Notes under the pieces: model-generated
Told to the model about the DNA's origin: nothing
Seen by the model: only the letters and a program-made list of their open reading frames with translations
Databases searched by the model: none
Assembly (NCBI GenBank): GCA_004555265.1
Contig: SFIQ01000035.1
Coordinates: 1 to 12,848, forward strand
Source: Ruminococcus sp.
GTDB taxonomy: Bacteria > Bacillota > Clostridia > Oscillospirales > Acutalibacteraceae
Length of the DNA: 12,848 nt
Direction: 5' to 3'
In this document: one piece after another, positions 6,065-12,724 of the stretch
Layout: each line of letters starts with the position of its first letter
How positions within the stretch are numbered: the first letter of the stretch is position 1
Program-made: the position numbers and the translations under genes

Positions 6065-6805
6065 ATGCAGGCAGAACAAGAAAAAGAAGAACAATACATC
6101 AACAGCTTCAAAAAAGGGATAAAAGACGGTGTGCCGATTGCGCTTGGGTATTTGTCCGTTTCCTTTACCTTCGGTATGATGGCGGTGGCGGGCGGCTTGC
6201 CCGTTTCGCTTGCCGTGGCGATTTCCATGACCAATCTCACCTCCGCCGGGCAGTTCGCAGGGCTTTCATTGCTGCTTTCGGGCGGCGGGTACTTTGAAAT
6301 GGCGTTGACGCAGTTGGTGATCAATTTGCGCTATGCGCTGATGTCGGTGTCGCTGTCGCAGAAATTTCACAAAAGCGTGACCGTGTTAGACCGCCTTTTG
6401 ATTGCGTTCGGCAATACCGATGAGATTTTTGCCGTGGCAAGCGGGCAAAAGGCAGAAGTCGGCAAAAAATATATGTACGGGCTGATTTTCATGCCCTATC
6501 TCGGCTGGGCGCTCGGCACGCTCCTCGGTGCGGCGGCGAGCGCCGTGCTCCCCGAAACGGTGCGCTCCGCACTCGGCATTGCCATTTACGGGATGTTTTT
6601 GGCAATCTTTATTCCGCCGATGAAGCATTCGCGCGCGGTAACCGCGGTGGTGCTGACGGCGGCGGGGCTGAGTTGTTTGTTCGCCTATGTGCCCGTGTTG
6701 AACCGAGTTTCCACAGGCTTTGTGATTATCATTTGCGCCGTGGTTGCCGCCACGCTCGGCGCAGTGCTCAAGCCCATCCGGGAAGAACAGGGGGCGGCAC
6801 AATGA
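6065..6805 (+). CDS. azlC: AzlC-family branched-chain amino acid exporter, large subunit
   Basis: 246 residues, the usual AzlC length. The N-terminal region FKKGIKDGVPIALGYLSVSFTFGMMA (15-40), the SMTNLTSAGQFAGLSLL loop (54-70) and INLRYALMSVSLSQKF (86-101) are family hallmarks. About five to seven further hydrophobic segments follow, the last at about 217-235. AzlC and AzlD form a membrane complex that exports branched-chain amino acids and analogues (established for the Bacillus azl system). The start at 6065 has AGGAG (6052-6056) 8 bases upstream; the frame is open further upstream through the tRNA genes, but that extension is not protein-coding. Its TGA overlaps the azlD ATG. The actual substrate here is inferred from the family. 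Confidence 0.92.
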   Translation: MQAEQEKEEQYINSFKKGIKDGVPIALGYLSVSFTFGMMAVAGGLPVSLAVAISMTNLTSAGQFAGLSLLLSGGGYFEMALTQLVINLRYALMSVSLSQKFHKSVTVLDRLLIAFGNTDEIFAVASGQKAEVGKKYMYGLIFMPYLGWALGTLLGAAASAVLPETVRSALGIAIYGMFLAIFIPPMKHSRAVTAVVLTAAGLSCLFAYVPVLNRVSTGFVIIICAVVAATLGAVLKPIREEQGAAQ

Positions 6806-7122
6806 ATATGCAATATCTTTTCCTGCAACTGGCGGTTATGGCGGGCGTGACCTATCTTATCCGTATGCTGCCGTTGGTGATTTTTCGCAAAAAGATTGAA
6901 AATACCTTTATCAAATCGTTTTTGTATTACATACCGTATGCCGTGCTTGCGGCGATGACCTTCCCCGCGATTTTTTCCGCAACGGGCGGGGGTATTTGGT
7001 CGGCACTCGCGGGGCTTTTGGTGGCGTTGGTGCTCGCGTTTTGTGAAAAAGGCTTGGTGACCGTGGCGCTGTGCGCGTGCGGCGCGGTACTGATAACAGA
7101 ATGGATTATGCGTCTGCTGTAA
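6802..7122 (+). CDS. azlD: AzlD-family small subunit of the amino acid exporter
   Basis: 106 residues, typical for AzlD, with three to four membrane segments (about 5-28, 40-60, 65-80 and 84-102). Family-like motifs are TYLIRMLPLVIFRKK (17-31) and FLYYIPYAVLAAMTFPAIF (40-58). The ATG overlaps the azlC stop (ATGA) and AGGGGG (6789-6794) lies 7 bases upstream, a standard arrangement for stoichiometric production of the two subunits. There is no separate terminator with a T-tail on the plus strand; the hairpin at 7144-7180 is shared with convergent glnA. Confidence 0.92.
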   Translation: MNMQYLFLQLAVMAGVTYLIRMLPLVIFRKKIENTFIKSFLYYIPYAVLAAMTFPAIFSATGGGIWSALAGLLVALVLAFCEKGLVTVALCACGAVLITEWIMRLL

Positions 7123-7143
7123 ACAGGAAAACCGAATAAAAAG

Positions 7144-7180
7144 AAGTAAGGGAGGCCGCATAACACGGTCTCCCTTACTT
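7144..7180 (-). terminator. Intrinsic terminator of glnA, in the azlD-glnA convergent gap
   Basis: Stem AAGTAAGGGA/TCCCTTACTT continued by GGCC/GGTC with one G-U pair, loop of 9 bases. On the minus strand it is followed by CTTTTTATTC, a good U-tract, about 60 bases past the glnA stop. On the plus strand the hairpin is 22 bases past azlD but lacks a T-tract, so it may only weakly stop azl transcripts. Confidence 0.85.
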
Positions 7181-7238
7181 GCAGGAGAAAAAATGAGGTA
7201 TTTATAAGAACGCAGAGACAGTCTGCAATCTTATCATC

Positions 7239-8561
7239 TTAATACTTCGAGAGATAGCGGTCAACTTCCCAACCGGTCACCTTGGTGCGGTAGTCATCCC
7301 ACTCTTTTTCTTTGCCTTCTAAATATTTCTCGTAGACATGCTCGCCGAGCGCATCTTTGATGAACGGATCCTTTTTGAATTCCACGAGCGCCTCTTCTAA
7401 CGAACCGGGCAGGCTTTCAATGCCGTCGGCTTTGAGTTCCTCGGCAGTCATTTCAAAGATGTTCTTTGTGGTGCCCGCGGGCGGGGTCATTTTCTTTTTA
7501 ATCCCGTCTAAGCCGGCTGCAAGGCAAAGTGCCATTTCCAAATACGGGTTGCAGGACGGATCGGGACAACGCAATTCCACACGCGTACCCATACCGCGTG
7601 CCGCAGGTACACGGATGAGCGTGGAACGGTTGGACGCCGACCAAGCAATGTAAACGGGTGCTTCGTAGCCGGGCACCAAGCGTTTATAGGAGTTGACAAG
7701 CGGATTAGAAACCGCGGTAATGCCCTTGACATGCGCCAAAACGCCGGCGATAAACTGCATGGCGGTTTCGCTCAAGCCCAATTCCGCGTCGGGGTCATAG
7801 AACGCGTTTTTGCCGTCTTTCATCAAAGACATATTGGTGTGCATACCCGAACCGTTGATCCCGAAAACGGGCTTCGGCATAAAGGTGGCGTGCAACCCGT
7901 GACGGCGTGCATAGGTTTTGACAACATGCTTAAAGGTTACCACATTGTCTGCGGTTTTGAGTACTTCGTCAAAACGGAAGTCGATTTCGTGCTGGCCTTC
8001 GGCAACCTCGTGGTGCGAAGCCTCGATTTCATAGCCCATATCTTCGAGCGCCAAGCAAATGTCGCGGCGGCACTGTTCGCCTTGGTCGGAGGGACCCATA
8101 TCGAAATAGCCTGCCACATCGGCGGTTTTGGTGGTGGGGTTGCCGTCTTCGTCAAGCTGGAACAGGAAAAATTCGCATTCCGGACCGACATTGAAGGTGT
8201 AACCCATATCGGCGGCTTCTTTAATCACCTTTTTCAAAACATTTCTCGGATCGCCGAGGAACGGGGTTTCGCCGTCCGCACAGTAGACATCGCAAATCAG
8301 GCGGGCAACTCTGTCTTTCCACGGCAAAATGACGAACGAATCATAATCGGGGCGCAAATACATATCGGACTCATTGATACGCACAAAGCCCTCAATCGAG
8401 GAGCCGTCAAACATACATTCGTTGTCGAGTGCTTTTTCCAGTTGGCTTTCGGTGATGGCAACATTTTTCATCTGTCCGAAAATATCCGTGAACTGTAAGC
8501 GGATAAATTTAACATCCTTTTCTCTTGCGATGCGTAAAACATCTTCTTTTGTGTAACCCAT
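7239..8561 (-). CDS. glnA: Glutamine synthetase, type I (GSI-alpha)
   Basis: 440 residues. It condenses glutamate and ammonia to glutamine using ATP, as a cytoplasmic dodecamer. Visible signatures: FDGSSIEGFVRINESDMYL (51-69), metal/substrate residues in VGPECEFFLF (E128, E130), HHEVAEGQHE (183-192, E185 and E192), NGSGMHTN (236-243, H241), NSYKRLVPGYEAPVYIAWS (290-308, with the flexible-loop Glu E300) and NRSTLIRVPA (311-320). R61 corresponds to the arginine that mediates glutamine feedback inhibition in the Bacillus enzyme. The length is that of the alpha subgroup, without the roughly 25-residue insertion, and the adenylylation-site region reads KNIFEM with no Tyr, so control by adenylylation is not expected. 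Start 8561 has AAAGGAG 8 bases upstream; the ATG at 8594 lies inside the leader terminator. No glnR neighbour is present; the leader terminator points to control at the RNA level. Confidence 0.97.
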   Translation of the reverse strand: MGYTKEDVLRIAREKDVKFIRLQFTDIFGQMKNVAITESQLEKALDNECMFDGSSIEGFVRINESDMYLRPDYDSFVILPWKDRVARLICDVYCADGETPFLGDPRNVLKKVIKEAADMGYTFNVGPECEFFLFQLDEDGNPTTKTADVAGYFDMGPSDQGEQCRRDICLALEDMGYEIEASHHEVAEGQHEIDFRFDEVLKTADNVVTFKHVVKTYARRHGLHATFMPKPVFGINGSGMHTNMSLMKDGKNAFYDPDAELGLSETAMQFIAGVLAHVKGITAVSNPLVNSYKRLVPGYEAPVYIAWSASNRSTLIRVPAARGMGTRVELRCPDPSCNPYLEMALCLAAGLDGIKKKMTPPAGTTKNIFEMTAEELKADGIESLPGSLEEALVEFKKDPFIKDALGEHVYEKYLEGKEKEWDDYRTKVTGWEVDRYLSKY

Positions 8562-8580
8562 TTTTGCTTCTCCTTTCAAA

Positions 8581-8621
8581 ATAAAAAAGGGCAACGGGGT
8601 CTGTCGATAGACCTCGTTGCC
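8581..8621 (-). terminator. Intrinsic terminator in the glnA leader (candidate attenuator)
   Basis: Read on the minus strand: GGCAACG/CGTTGCC (7 bp), one A-C mismatch, GGTCT/AGACC (5 bp), a six-base loop ATCGAC, then CTTTTTTATTTT and immediately the AAAGGAG ribosome site of glnA. The hairpin begins about 10 bases after the predicted transcription start, so it lies between promoter and gene rather than ending another gene. The hexaloop has A at position 1 and G at position 4, the pattern of loops bound by ANTAR antiterminators, but a second hexaloop hairpin is not seen. Confidence 0.8.
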
Positions 8622-8637
8622 TTTCGTTTATGTACTC

Positions 8638-8665
8638 ATTATAGCAAGCAAAACGGATTTGTCAA
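8638..8665 (-). promoter_or_regulatory. Consensus sigma-A promoter of glnA
   Basis: Minus strand TTGACA (8660-8665) and TATAAT (8638-8643), both perfect hexamers, 16 bases apart. The start would be near 8631, giving a leader of about 70 bases. Confidence 0.9.
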
Positions 8666-8820
8666 CGCCATTTTTTCAATTTCTTTTGCTTTTGTAGCAT
8701 TTTACAAAACCGTTTGTCGAAATCAGGTTGATTTTGGAAAAAACGCCTTGCTTTTTGAAAAGAGATTTCCTGTTTTTTCCTTACCAAGATTTGGCGCGTG
8801 CAGAAAACGGCGGTTTTCGG

Positions 8821-8840
8821 TATAATGGCGGCAAAGGAGG
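8821..8840 (+). promoter_or_regulatory. -10 box and ribosome site of the SH3b/C39-like gene
   Basis: A perfect TATAAT (8821-8826) lies only 22 bases before the start codon, with AAAGGAGG (8833-8840) spaced 8 bases from it, so the leader would be very short. No good -35 box is seen at the matching distance (GTGCAG at 8798-8803 is weak), so an activator or another promoter upstream is possible. Confidence 0.4.
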
Positions 8841-8848
8841 TTTGCAAT

Positions 8849-9835
8849 ATGCAACAACGAACGAAACGAATTTTCACCGTGCTGTTGGCTTTTGCACTGC
8901 TGTTCGCGTGTACCTTGCCCGCATTTGCGGCGGACGCAAACAGCACGGCGGGTACAGTACGCATTACATCGGGCAGTTTGAATGTCCGTTCTGCGCCGAG
9001 CACCTCGGCTTTGATTGTATCGTCGCTTTACAAAAACGAAACCGTAACGCTTTTACAGAAAAGCGGCGACTTTTGGAAAATCGAATACGCTGACGGCAAA
9101 TCTGGCTATGCGCACGCAAATTATATTGCGCCTGTGTCGGGCACATACGCGGCACGCGTAAAAACCGCGGGCGGCAATTTGAATGTCCGCACGGGCGCGG
9201 GCACTTCTTACAGTGTGCGCACCTCGCTTCCGAATGGCAAAACCGTGGTGGTTCTCTCGCAAAGCGGCGACTGGGCGAAAATCCTGTATCACGGCAAAAG
9301 TATGGGCTATGTCAGCAACAGGTATTTAACTGCACCGTCCTCGTCAAATACGGCAAACGGCAATGCGGCAGTGCGCTTGTCGGTTGTCAGTTACAAGCAA
9401 ACAGACCCGCGTTGGGCAAATGTAAAAATCGGTACAGCGGGGGATACCATCGGCAGCTCGGGCTGTACCACAACCGCACTTGCCATGACCGAAAGCTATC
9501 GCACGGGCACAACGATTACGCCCGCCATGATGGCGACAAGATTAACCTATGCGCCCGCCGGTTGGCTTTACTGGCCGTCGAATTATTTGATTTCCACGAA
9601 CGGTACGAATTATTTGCAGACGATTTATCATCTGCTCAAATCCGGTAAGCCCGTGATTCTCGGTATGAAAAAGGCAAGCGGCGCACAGCATTGGATAGTG
9701 GTCACGGGCTTTACGGGCGGCGCGCTCACCGCGGCGAATTTCACCGTGAATGACCCGGGCTCAAATACCCGCACCACGCTGTCCGCATTTTTGGGCGCAT
9801 ACCCGAATTTTTATAAAATGGTGTATTATAAGTAA
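8849..9835 (+). CDS. Secreted protein with two SH3b domains and a C39-like cysteine peptidase domain
   Basis: 328 residues. A signal peptide (RTKR, hydrophobic 8-22, cleavage likely after AFA at 27) sends it outside. Two bacterial SH3 domains follow (about 36-94 and 103-161), each with the LNVRS/T-x-P/G pattern (SLNVRSAPS at 43-51, NLNVRTGAG at 110-118) and ending in GYxxxxY; these usually bind cell wall peptides. The C-terminal region (178-328) looks like peptidase C39_2: YKQTDPRW with Q184 as possible oxyanion residue, SSGCTTTALAM with C206, QHWIVVTGF with H281 and VNDPGS with D302. A role in cell wall turnover or peptide cleavage is inferred; the substrate is unknown. The start at 8849 is set by AGGAGG 8 bases upstream and by the signal peptide. 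It is monocistronic and divergent from glnA. Confidence 0.87.
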   Translation: MQQRTKRIFTVLLAFALLFACTLPAFAADANSTAGTVRITSGSLNVRSAPSTSALIVSSLYKNETVTLLQKSGDFWKIEYADGKSGYAHANYIAPVSGTYAARVKTAGGNLNVRTGAGTSYSVRTSLPNGKTVVVLSQSGDWAKILYHGKSMGYVSNRYLTAPSSSNTANGNAAVRLSVVSYKQTDPRWANVKIGTAGDTIGSSGCTTTALAMTESYRTGTTITPAMMATRLTYAPAGWLYWPSNYLISTNGTNYLQTIYHLLKSGKPVILGMKKASGAQHWIVVTGFTGGALTAANFTVNDPGSNTRTTLSAFLGAYPNFYKMVYYK

Positions 9836-9865
9836 ATTTGAATTTATATTTTCCGTTTTATGTTT

Positions 9866-9951
9866 GTCATCCTGAGCGTAGCGAAGGATCTCCAACAGCA
9901 CAAAGTAAATTTGCGCGCCACGAGATTCTTCGCCGAACGGCTCAGAATGAC
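9866..9951. repeat. 86-bp MITE-like element with GTCATYCTGAGC ends
   Basis: Left end GTCATCCTGAGC...GAAGGATCTC (9866-9892), right end GAGATTCTTC...GCTCAGAATGAC (9922-9951), which are imperfect inverted repeats of about 27 to 30 bases. About 29 bases of unrelated sequence separate them. This is the only copy in the window with both ends; solo ends occur at 2501-2527 and 12372-12401. No clear target-site duplication is seen and there is no reading frame inside. Confidence 0.75.
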
Positions 9952-9959
9952 AATCGGGT

Positions 9960-10012
9960 GGGTACCGAGTACCCGTTTGTAAGGGCGGGGCTTATGTGCC
10001 CGCCCGTATTTT
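9960..10012 (+). terminator. Two hairpins, probable terminator of the SH3b/C39-like gene
   Basis: GGGTAC-CGA-GTACCC (9960-9974) followed by GTTTGT, then GGGCGGG/CCCGCCC (9983-9989 with 9999-10005) followed by GTATTTTTTG. The second has the better T-tract and is the likelier terminator, 150 bases past the stop codon. It also belongs to the CCCGCCCGT side of the palindrome family. Confidence 0.6.
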
Positions 10013-10025
10013 TTGTGTTTGACAC

Positions 10026-10071
10026 AACGGGACGACCGTTCCCTACGCGTAGGGGCGAACTGCGTTCGCCC
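10026..10071. repeat. Two CTAC-tailed palindromes joined tail to tail
   Basis: AACGG-GACGA-CCGTT plus CCCTAC (10026-10046) is followed at once by an inverted unit, GTAGG then GGGCGAAC-TGC-GTTCGCCC (10049-10071). The shared tails overlap in CCCTACGCGTAGGGG. The gene-free stretch 9836-10136 thus holds a MITE-like element, hairpins and these palindromes, and no credible gene. Confidence 0.7.
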
Positions 10072-10100
10072 GCGGGCTTGATGTAGTCTTGCAAAACGCA

Positions 10101-10138
10101 CATGGGACGGTTTGCACGCTAACCGCCCCATGTTTTTT
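10101..10138. terminator. Bidirectional intrinsic terminator
   Basis: CATGGG/CCCATG, one mismatch, CGGTT/AACCG, 8-base loop, followed on the plus strand by TTTTTTATT. It is 5 bases past the stop of the minus-strand membrane protein gene, whose TAA lies in the T-run. On the minus strand the tail (TGTGCGTTTT) is weaker. It probably serves that gene and blocks read-through from the left. Confidence 0.75.
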
Positions 10139-10961
10139 ATTGCCCAAAAGCCATATAATTTTCAATTTGTTCTTCAACATTCGTCAACGGTTCTTGGAAG
10201 GTTTCATCAATATATAAAATGGATTCATCGGAGACGAAAATCGCGCGAAGTTTTAGGCGCTCATCGTTGTAAAAGTACAACACTTCACCTTTGGGCGTTG
10301 TTTTTGTCAGCAACGGATAGTCTTTTGCCTTTTCTGAATCCAACCAATAACGATTTTGCTCAACGCGATTTGTCATTTCGTCTGTGATAGCATTTTTTAT
10401 CCAAAACGGTGCCTTTACATACTGCACTGCGCCTTTGCTCGCTGTTTCATCGGTTGCGGAAGAAACGGTATAATCAAGCGACACAGCATAATACGGACCG
10501 TATTCCACTTGACGAGGCGCAACCGCGGTGACAGTGCGTTCTTCTCCGCTTGGCGTTTGCATAGCCGTCGCAGACATACTTAAACCTGTGTGCTTTTCTA
10601 AAAGCGTTTCGGAACGGAATGCGTCATTGCAGAGCAAAACGGCATAATTTGCAAGGCTTACGGCGAATACTGCCAAAAGACAAACGGATAGTATTCTCTG
10701 CGTTTTTGTGCGATTGCGCGTAAACAGAGATACGGTTTCATCGGACGGCGTTTTACACACATAAACCAAATACAAAATTGTACGGTGTAAAAAATATACC
10801 CAAAAGCATAGAAAAACAGGAACCAATCCAAACCAATGCAGTGTATATTCAAACGCATCGAGAGATGCCATAATGGTATATTCTTTTAAACACCAGAACA
10901 ATATTGCAGAGAACAGTAAAAAAAGTATCGTGCGTAGTATAAAAGCAAACTTCTTTTTCAT
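10137..10961 (-). CDS. Unrecognised membrane protein with extracytoplasmic C-terminal domain
   Basis: 274 residues; I do not recognise the family. Three hydrophobic segments are clear: about 5-25, 42-68 and 89-111. With a basic N-terminus (MKKK) inside, the remaining 160 residues (about 112-274) would lie outside the membrane. That domain is polar, mixed strand-like, with no cysteines after C111 and no evident catalytic motif; phrases such as YYAVSLDYTV, RVEQNRYWLDSEKAKDYPLL and EVLYFYNDERLKLRAIFVSDESILYIDE suggest a small alpha/beta ligand- or partner-binding fold. The start at 10961 follows AAGGGGGGGTAAT; the ATG at 11033 would add 24 residues without a ribosome site. It is codirectional with malic enzyme but separated by 120 bases with a palindrome, so probably transcribed alone. 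The coding sequence looks more AT-rich than its neighbours. Confidence 0.75.
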   Translation of the reverse strand: MKKKFAFILRTILFLLFSAILFWCLKEYTIMASLDAFEYTLHWFGLVPVFLCFWVYFLHRTILYLVYVCKTPSDETVSLFTRNRTKTQRILSVCLLAVFAVSLANYAVLLCNDAFRSETLLEKHTGLSMSATAMQTPSGEERTVTAVAPRQVEYGPYYAVSLDYTVSSATDETASKGAVQYVKAPFWIKNAITDEMTNRVEQNRYWLDSEKAKDYPLLTKTTPKGEVLYFYNDERLKLRAIFVSDESILYIDETFQEPLTNVEEQIENYMAFGQ

Positions 10962-11040
10962 ATTACCCCCCCTTGTTGTGTGCATAAAAGACAGGGACAA
11001 ACTCCCGCCGATCAACGAATTTACATTGTGCAAAATTTAC

Positions 11041-11066
11041 GGGCGGCCGAGGTCGACCGCCCCTAC
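11041..11066. repeat. CTAC-tailed palindrome downstream of the malic enzyme gene
   Basis: GGGCGG (11041-11046) pairs with CCGCCC (11057-11062), followed by CTAC. It lies 16 bases past the malic enzyme stop; on the minus strand the hairpin is followed by GTAAATTTTG, so it may also act as that gene's terminator. Confidence 0.65.
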
Positions 11067-11081
11067 GCATAAAATCCGTTT

Positions 11082-12254
11082 TTATATCCGCGCCACGCCG
11101 GTTTCGCGGGCGGCTTTTTTGACTGCCGCGGCAACGGTTTTGCCCACTCGTTCGTCAAAGGCTTTCGGCAAAATGTATTCCGCGTTCAATTCTTCGTCGG
11201 AAACCAGCGACGCAATCGCCTTTGCCGCCGCGATTTTCATTTCCTCGTTGATTTCGGACGCGCGGCAGTCCAGCGCGCCGCGGAAAATGCCGGGGAACGC
11301 CAAAACATTGTTAATCTGGTTGGGGAAGTCGCTCCTGCCCGTGCCAACCACCGCCGCACCGGCTTTGATTGCCAAATCGGGCATGATTTCGGGCACGGGA
11401 TTTGCCATCGGGAGCACAATCGGATTTTTCGCCATAGAGGCGATCATTTCCGCAGTCACAATCCCCGGCGCGGAAACGCCGATGAAGATGTCAGCCCCCT
11501 GCATCGCGTCGGCAAGGGTGCCTGTTTTTCTGTCGGGGTTTGAGAATTGTGCAATCGCTTTTTTGGCGGGATTGAGCCTTTCGTCCCCCTTACAAATAAT
11601 GCCCTTGCTGTCGCACATCATTACACTTTTCATGCCTTGGCTGATGAGTAATTTCGCAATCGCAATGCCTGCCGCGCCGGCACCCGAAAAGACTGCGGTG
11701 CAATCCTCGATTTTCTTGTCCACCACGCGCAGAGCGTTGATTACGGCGGCGGCAACTACAACCGCCGTGCCGTGTTGGTCATCGTGAAAAATCGGAATAT
11801 CGGTTTTCGCCTTTAATTTTTCTTCGATTTCAAAGCAGCGTGGGGCGGCGATGTCCTCTAAATTCACGCCGCCGAACGAGCCTGCCAACAGCGCAATGCA
11901 GTTGACGATTTCGTCCACATCTTTTGAGCGTACGCAAAGGGGAATGGCGTCCACACCGCCGAATTCCTTAAACAGCACGCATTTGCCCTCCATCACGGGC
12001 ATTCCCGCCTCGGGGCCGATGTCGCCGAGCCCCAAAACCGCCGTGCCGTCCGTAACCACCGCCACCGTGTTCCAGCGGCGCGTCAGTTCATAGGATTTGT
12101 TCACATCCTTTTGAATTTCCAGACACGGTTGCGCCACACCGGGGGTGTAGGCGAGCGAGAGTGCCTCTTTGTCGCCTGCCTTTGCGCGTGTTTTGATTTC
12201 GATTTTGCCCTGCCATTCGTAGTGCAGGCGCAGACTTTCCTTTGCGTAATCCAT
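11082..12254 (-). CDS. Malic enzyme (oxaloacetate-decarboxylating malate dehydrogenase), short bacterial form
   Basis: 390 residues, the length of single-domain bacterial malic enzymes without the phosphotransacetylase-like extension. It converts malate to pyruvate and CO2 with reduction of NAD(P). Visible: catalytic Y36 in LAYTPGVAQP (34-43), K91 in MEGKCVLF (88-95), metal ligands E133-D134 (NLEDI) and D158-D159 in FHDDQHGTA (156-164), Rossmann loop GAGAAG (191-196), ANPVPE (285-290) and GRSDFPNQINNVLAFPGIFRG (306-326). D215 in VMMCDSKG, at the end of the second strand of the dinucleotide fold, is more typical of NAD than NADP use, but this is a weak inference. The start has AAGGAG about 11 bases upstream. 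A palindrome sits in its 5' region (12293-12317) and no clear promoter is seen between it and the gene. Confidence 0.95.
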   Translation of the reverse strand: MDYAKESLRLHYEWQGKIEIKTRAKAGDKEALSLAYTPGVAQPCLEIQKDVNKSYELTRRWNTVAVVTDGTAVLGLGDIGPEAGMPVMEGKCVLFKEFGGVDAIPLCVRSKDVDEIVNCIALLAGSFGGVNLEDIAAPRCFEIEEKLKAKTDIPIFHDDQHGTAVVVAAAVINALRVVDKKIEDCTAVFSGAGAAGIAIAKLLISQGMKSVMMCDSKGIICKGDERLNPAKKAIAQFSNPDRKTGTLADAMQGADIFIGVSAPGIVTAEMIASMAKNPIVLPMANPVPEIMPDLAIKAGAAVVGTGRSDFPNQINNVLAFPGIFRGALDCRASEINEEMKIAAAKAIASLVSDEELNAEYILPKAFDERVGKTVAAAVKKAARETGVARI

Positions 12255-12292
12255 TTGTGTTGTTGCTCCTTAATTTGAAATGTTTATGTTTC

Positions 12293-12317
12293 GGCGGGGA
12301 CAAGCCGCCCGCCCTAC
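12293..12317. repeat. CTAC-tailed palindrome upstream of the malic enzyme gene
   Basis: GGCGGG (12293-12298) pairs with CCCGCC (12308-12313) and ends in CTAC. It lies about 20 bases beyond the ribosome site of the minus-strand malic enzyme gene, where it would either be transcribed in the leader or separate the gene from its promoter. Confidence 0.6.
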
Positions 12318-12371
12318 CGCTTGCAATGCATTCCGTGCGTAGGGGCGATTCGATTGTTGCCTGTTTTGGTT

Positions 12372-12401
12372 GTCATTCTGAGGCGTAAGCCGAAGAATCT
12401 C
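12372..12401. repeat. Solo GTCATTCTGAGG-type repeat end
   Basis: Starts GTCATTCTGAGGCGTAAGCC and ends GAAGAATCTC, closely matching the inverse complement of the right end of the element at 9866-9951. Only one end is visible here. Confidence 0.7.
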
Positions 12402-12471
12402 TTACACCGTTTTTGCGCGAACAGAGAGCCTTCGCTGACGCGCAGGCTGACAACTCTTTTGCACTTTTCAC

Positions 12472-12604
12472 GGAACGCGTCTCCGATTGTTCCTTACAAG
12501 TTCAGTGCGTGCGTAGGGGCTGGCGTCCTCGACAGCCCGTGTGTTTTGCGCAGATTTTATGTGTATGCCGAGTGCGTAGGGGCAAACTGCGTGTGCCCGC
12601 CCGT
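12472..12604. repeat. Cluster of degenerate and inverted CTAC-type palindromes
   Basis: A decayed GGAAC...GTTCC unit with CTTACAAG (12472-12500), then two inverted units starting GCGTAGGGG: GGGCTG/CAGCCC (12511-12540) and GGGCA/TGCCC ending CCGCCCGT (12576-12604). Another weak unit begins GTAGGGGCGATTC at 12339. The stretch 12255-12848 holds no credible gene; reading frames crossing it run through these repeats. Confidence 0.6.
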
Positions 12605-12625
12605 TAAAGTTTTCTGTGCTTTTGC

Positions 12626-12704
12626 GGAACGGTCAAGACCGTTCCCTACAAGTGCAAATTCCCAATCGAGAGATAGGGAAAAAATACTGACCGAGTAAGT
12701 TTAC
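12626..12704. repeat. Palindrome plus conserved tail, direct repeat copy 1
   Basis: The perfect stem GGAACGGTC-AA-GACCGTTCC (identical to 2291-2310) and CTACAAG lead into a tail with CAAATTCCCAATCGAGAG, ATAGGGAAA, AATAC and TTTACG that recurs in copy 2 about 101 bases later. TTCCC and GGGAA in the tail can pair. Confidence 0.75.
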
Positions 12705-12724
12705 GTTTACGCGGCACACACGGC

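Noticed and set aside
7731..8498. 255-codon open frame on the plus strand opposite glnA
   Set aside because: It is the antisense shadow of a well-conserved glutamine synthetase, with no ribosome site and no recognisable protein features.
8581..8665. Full ANTAR two-hairpin antiterminator target
   Set aside because: Only one hexaloop hairpin fits in the leader; the region upstream of it is the promoter. Kept as a possible variant, not claimed as the standard motif.
10873..11787. 304-codon open frame on the plus strand
   Set aside because: It runs across the 5' end of the membrane protein gene, a palindrome and the antisense of malic enzyme, and reads as low-complexity Ala/Ser/Ile sequence; no ribosome site.
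12321..12698. 125-codon open frame on the plus strand
   Set aside because: It crosses several palindrome units and a solo repeat end; cysteine- and arginine-rich translation without a ribosome site.
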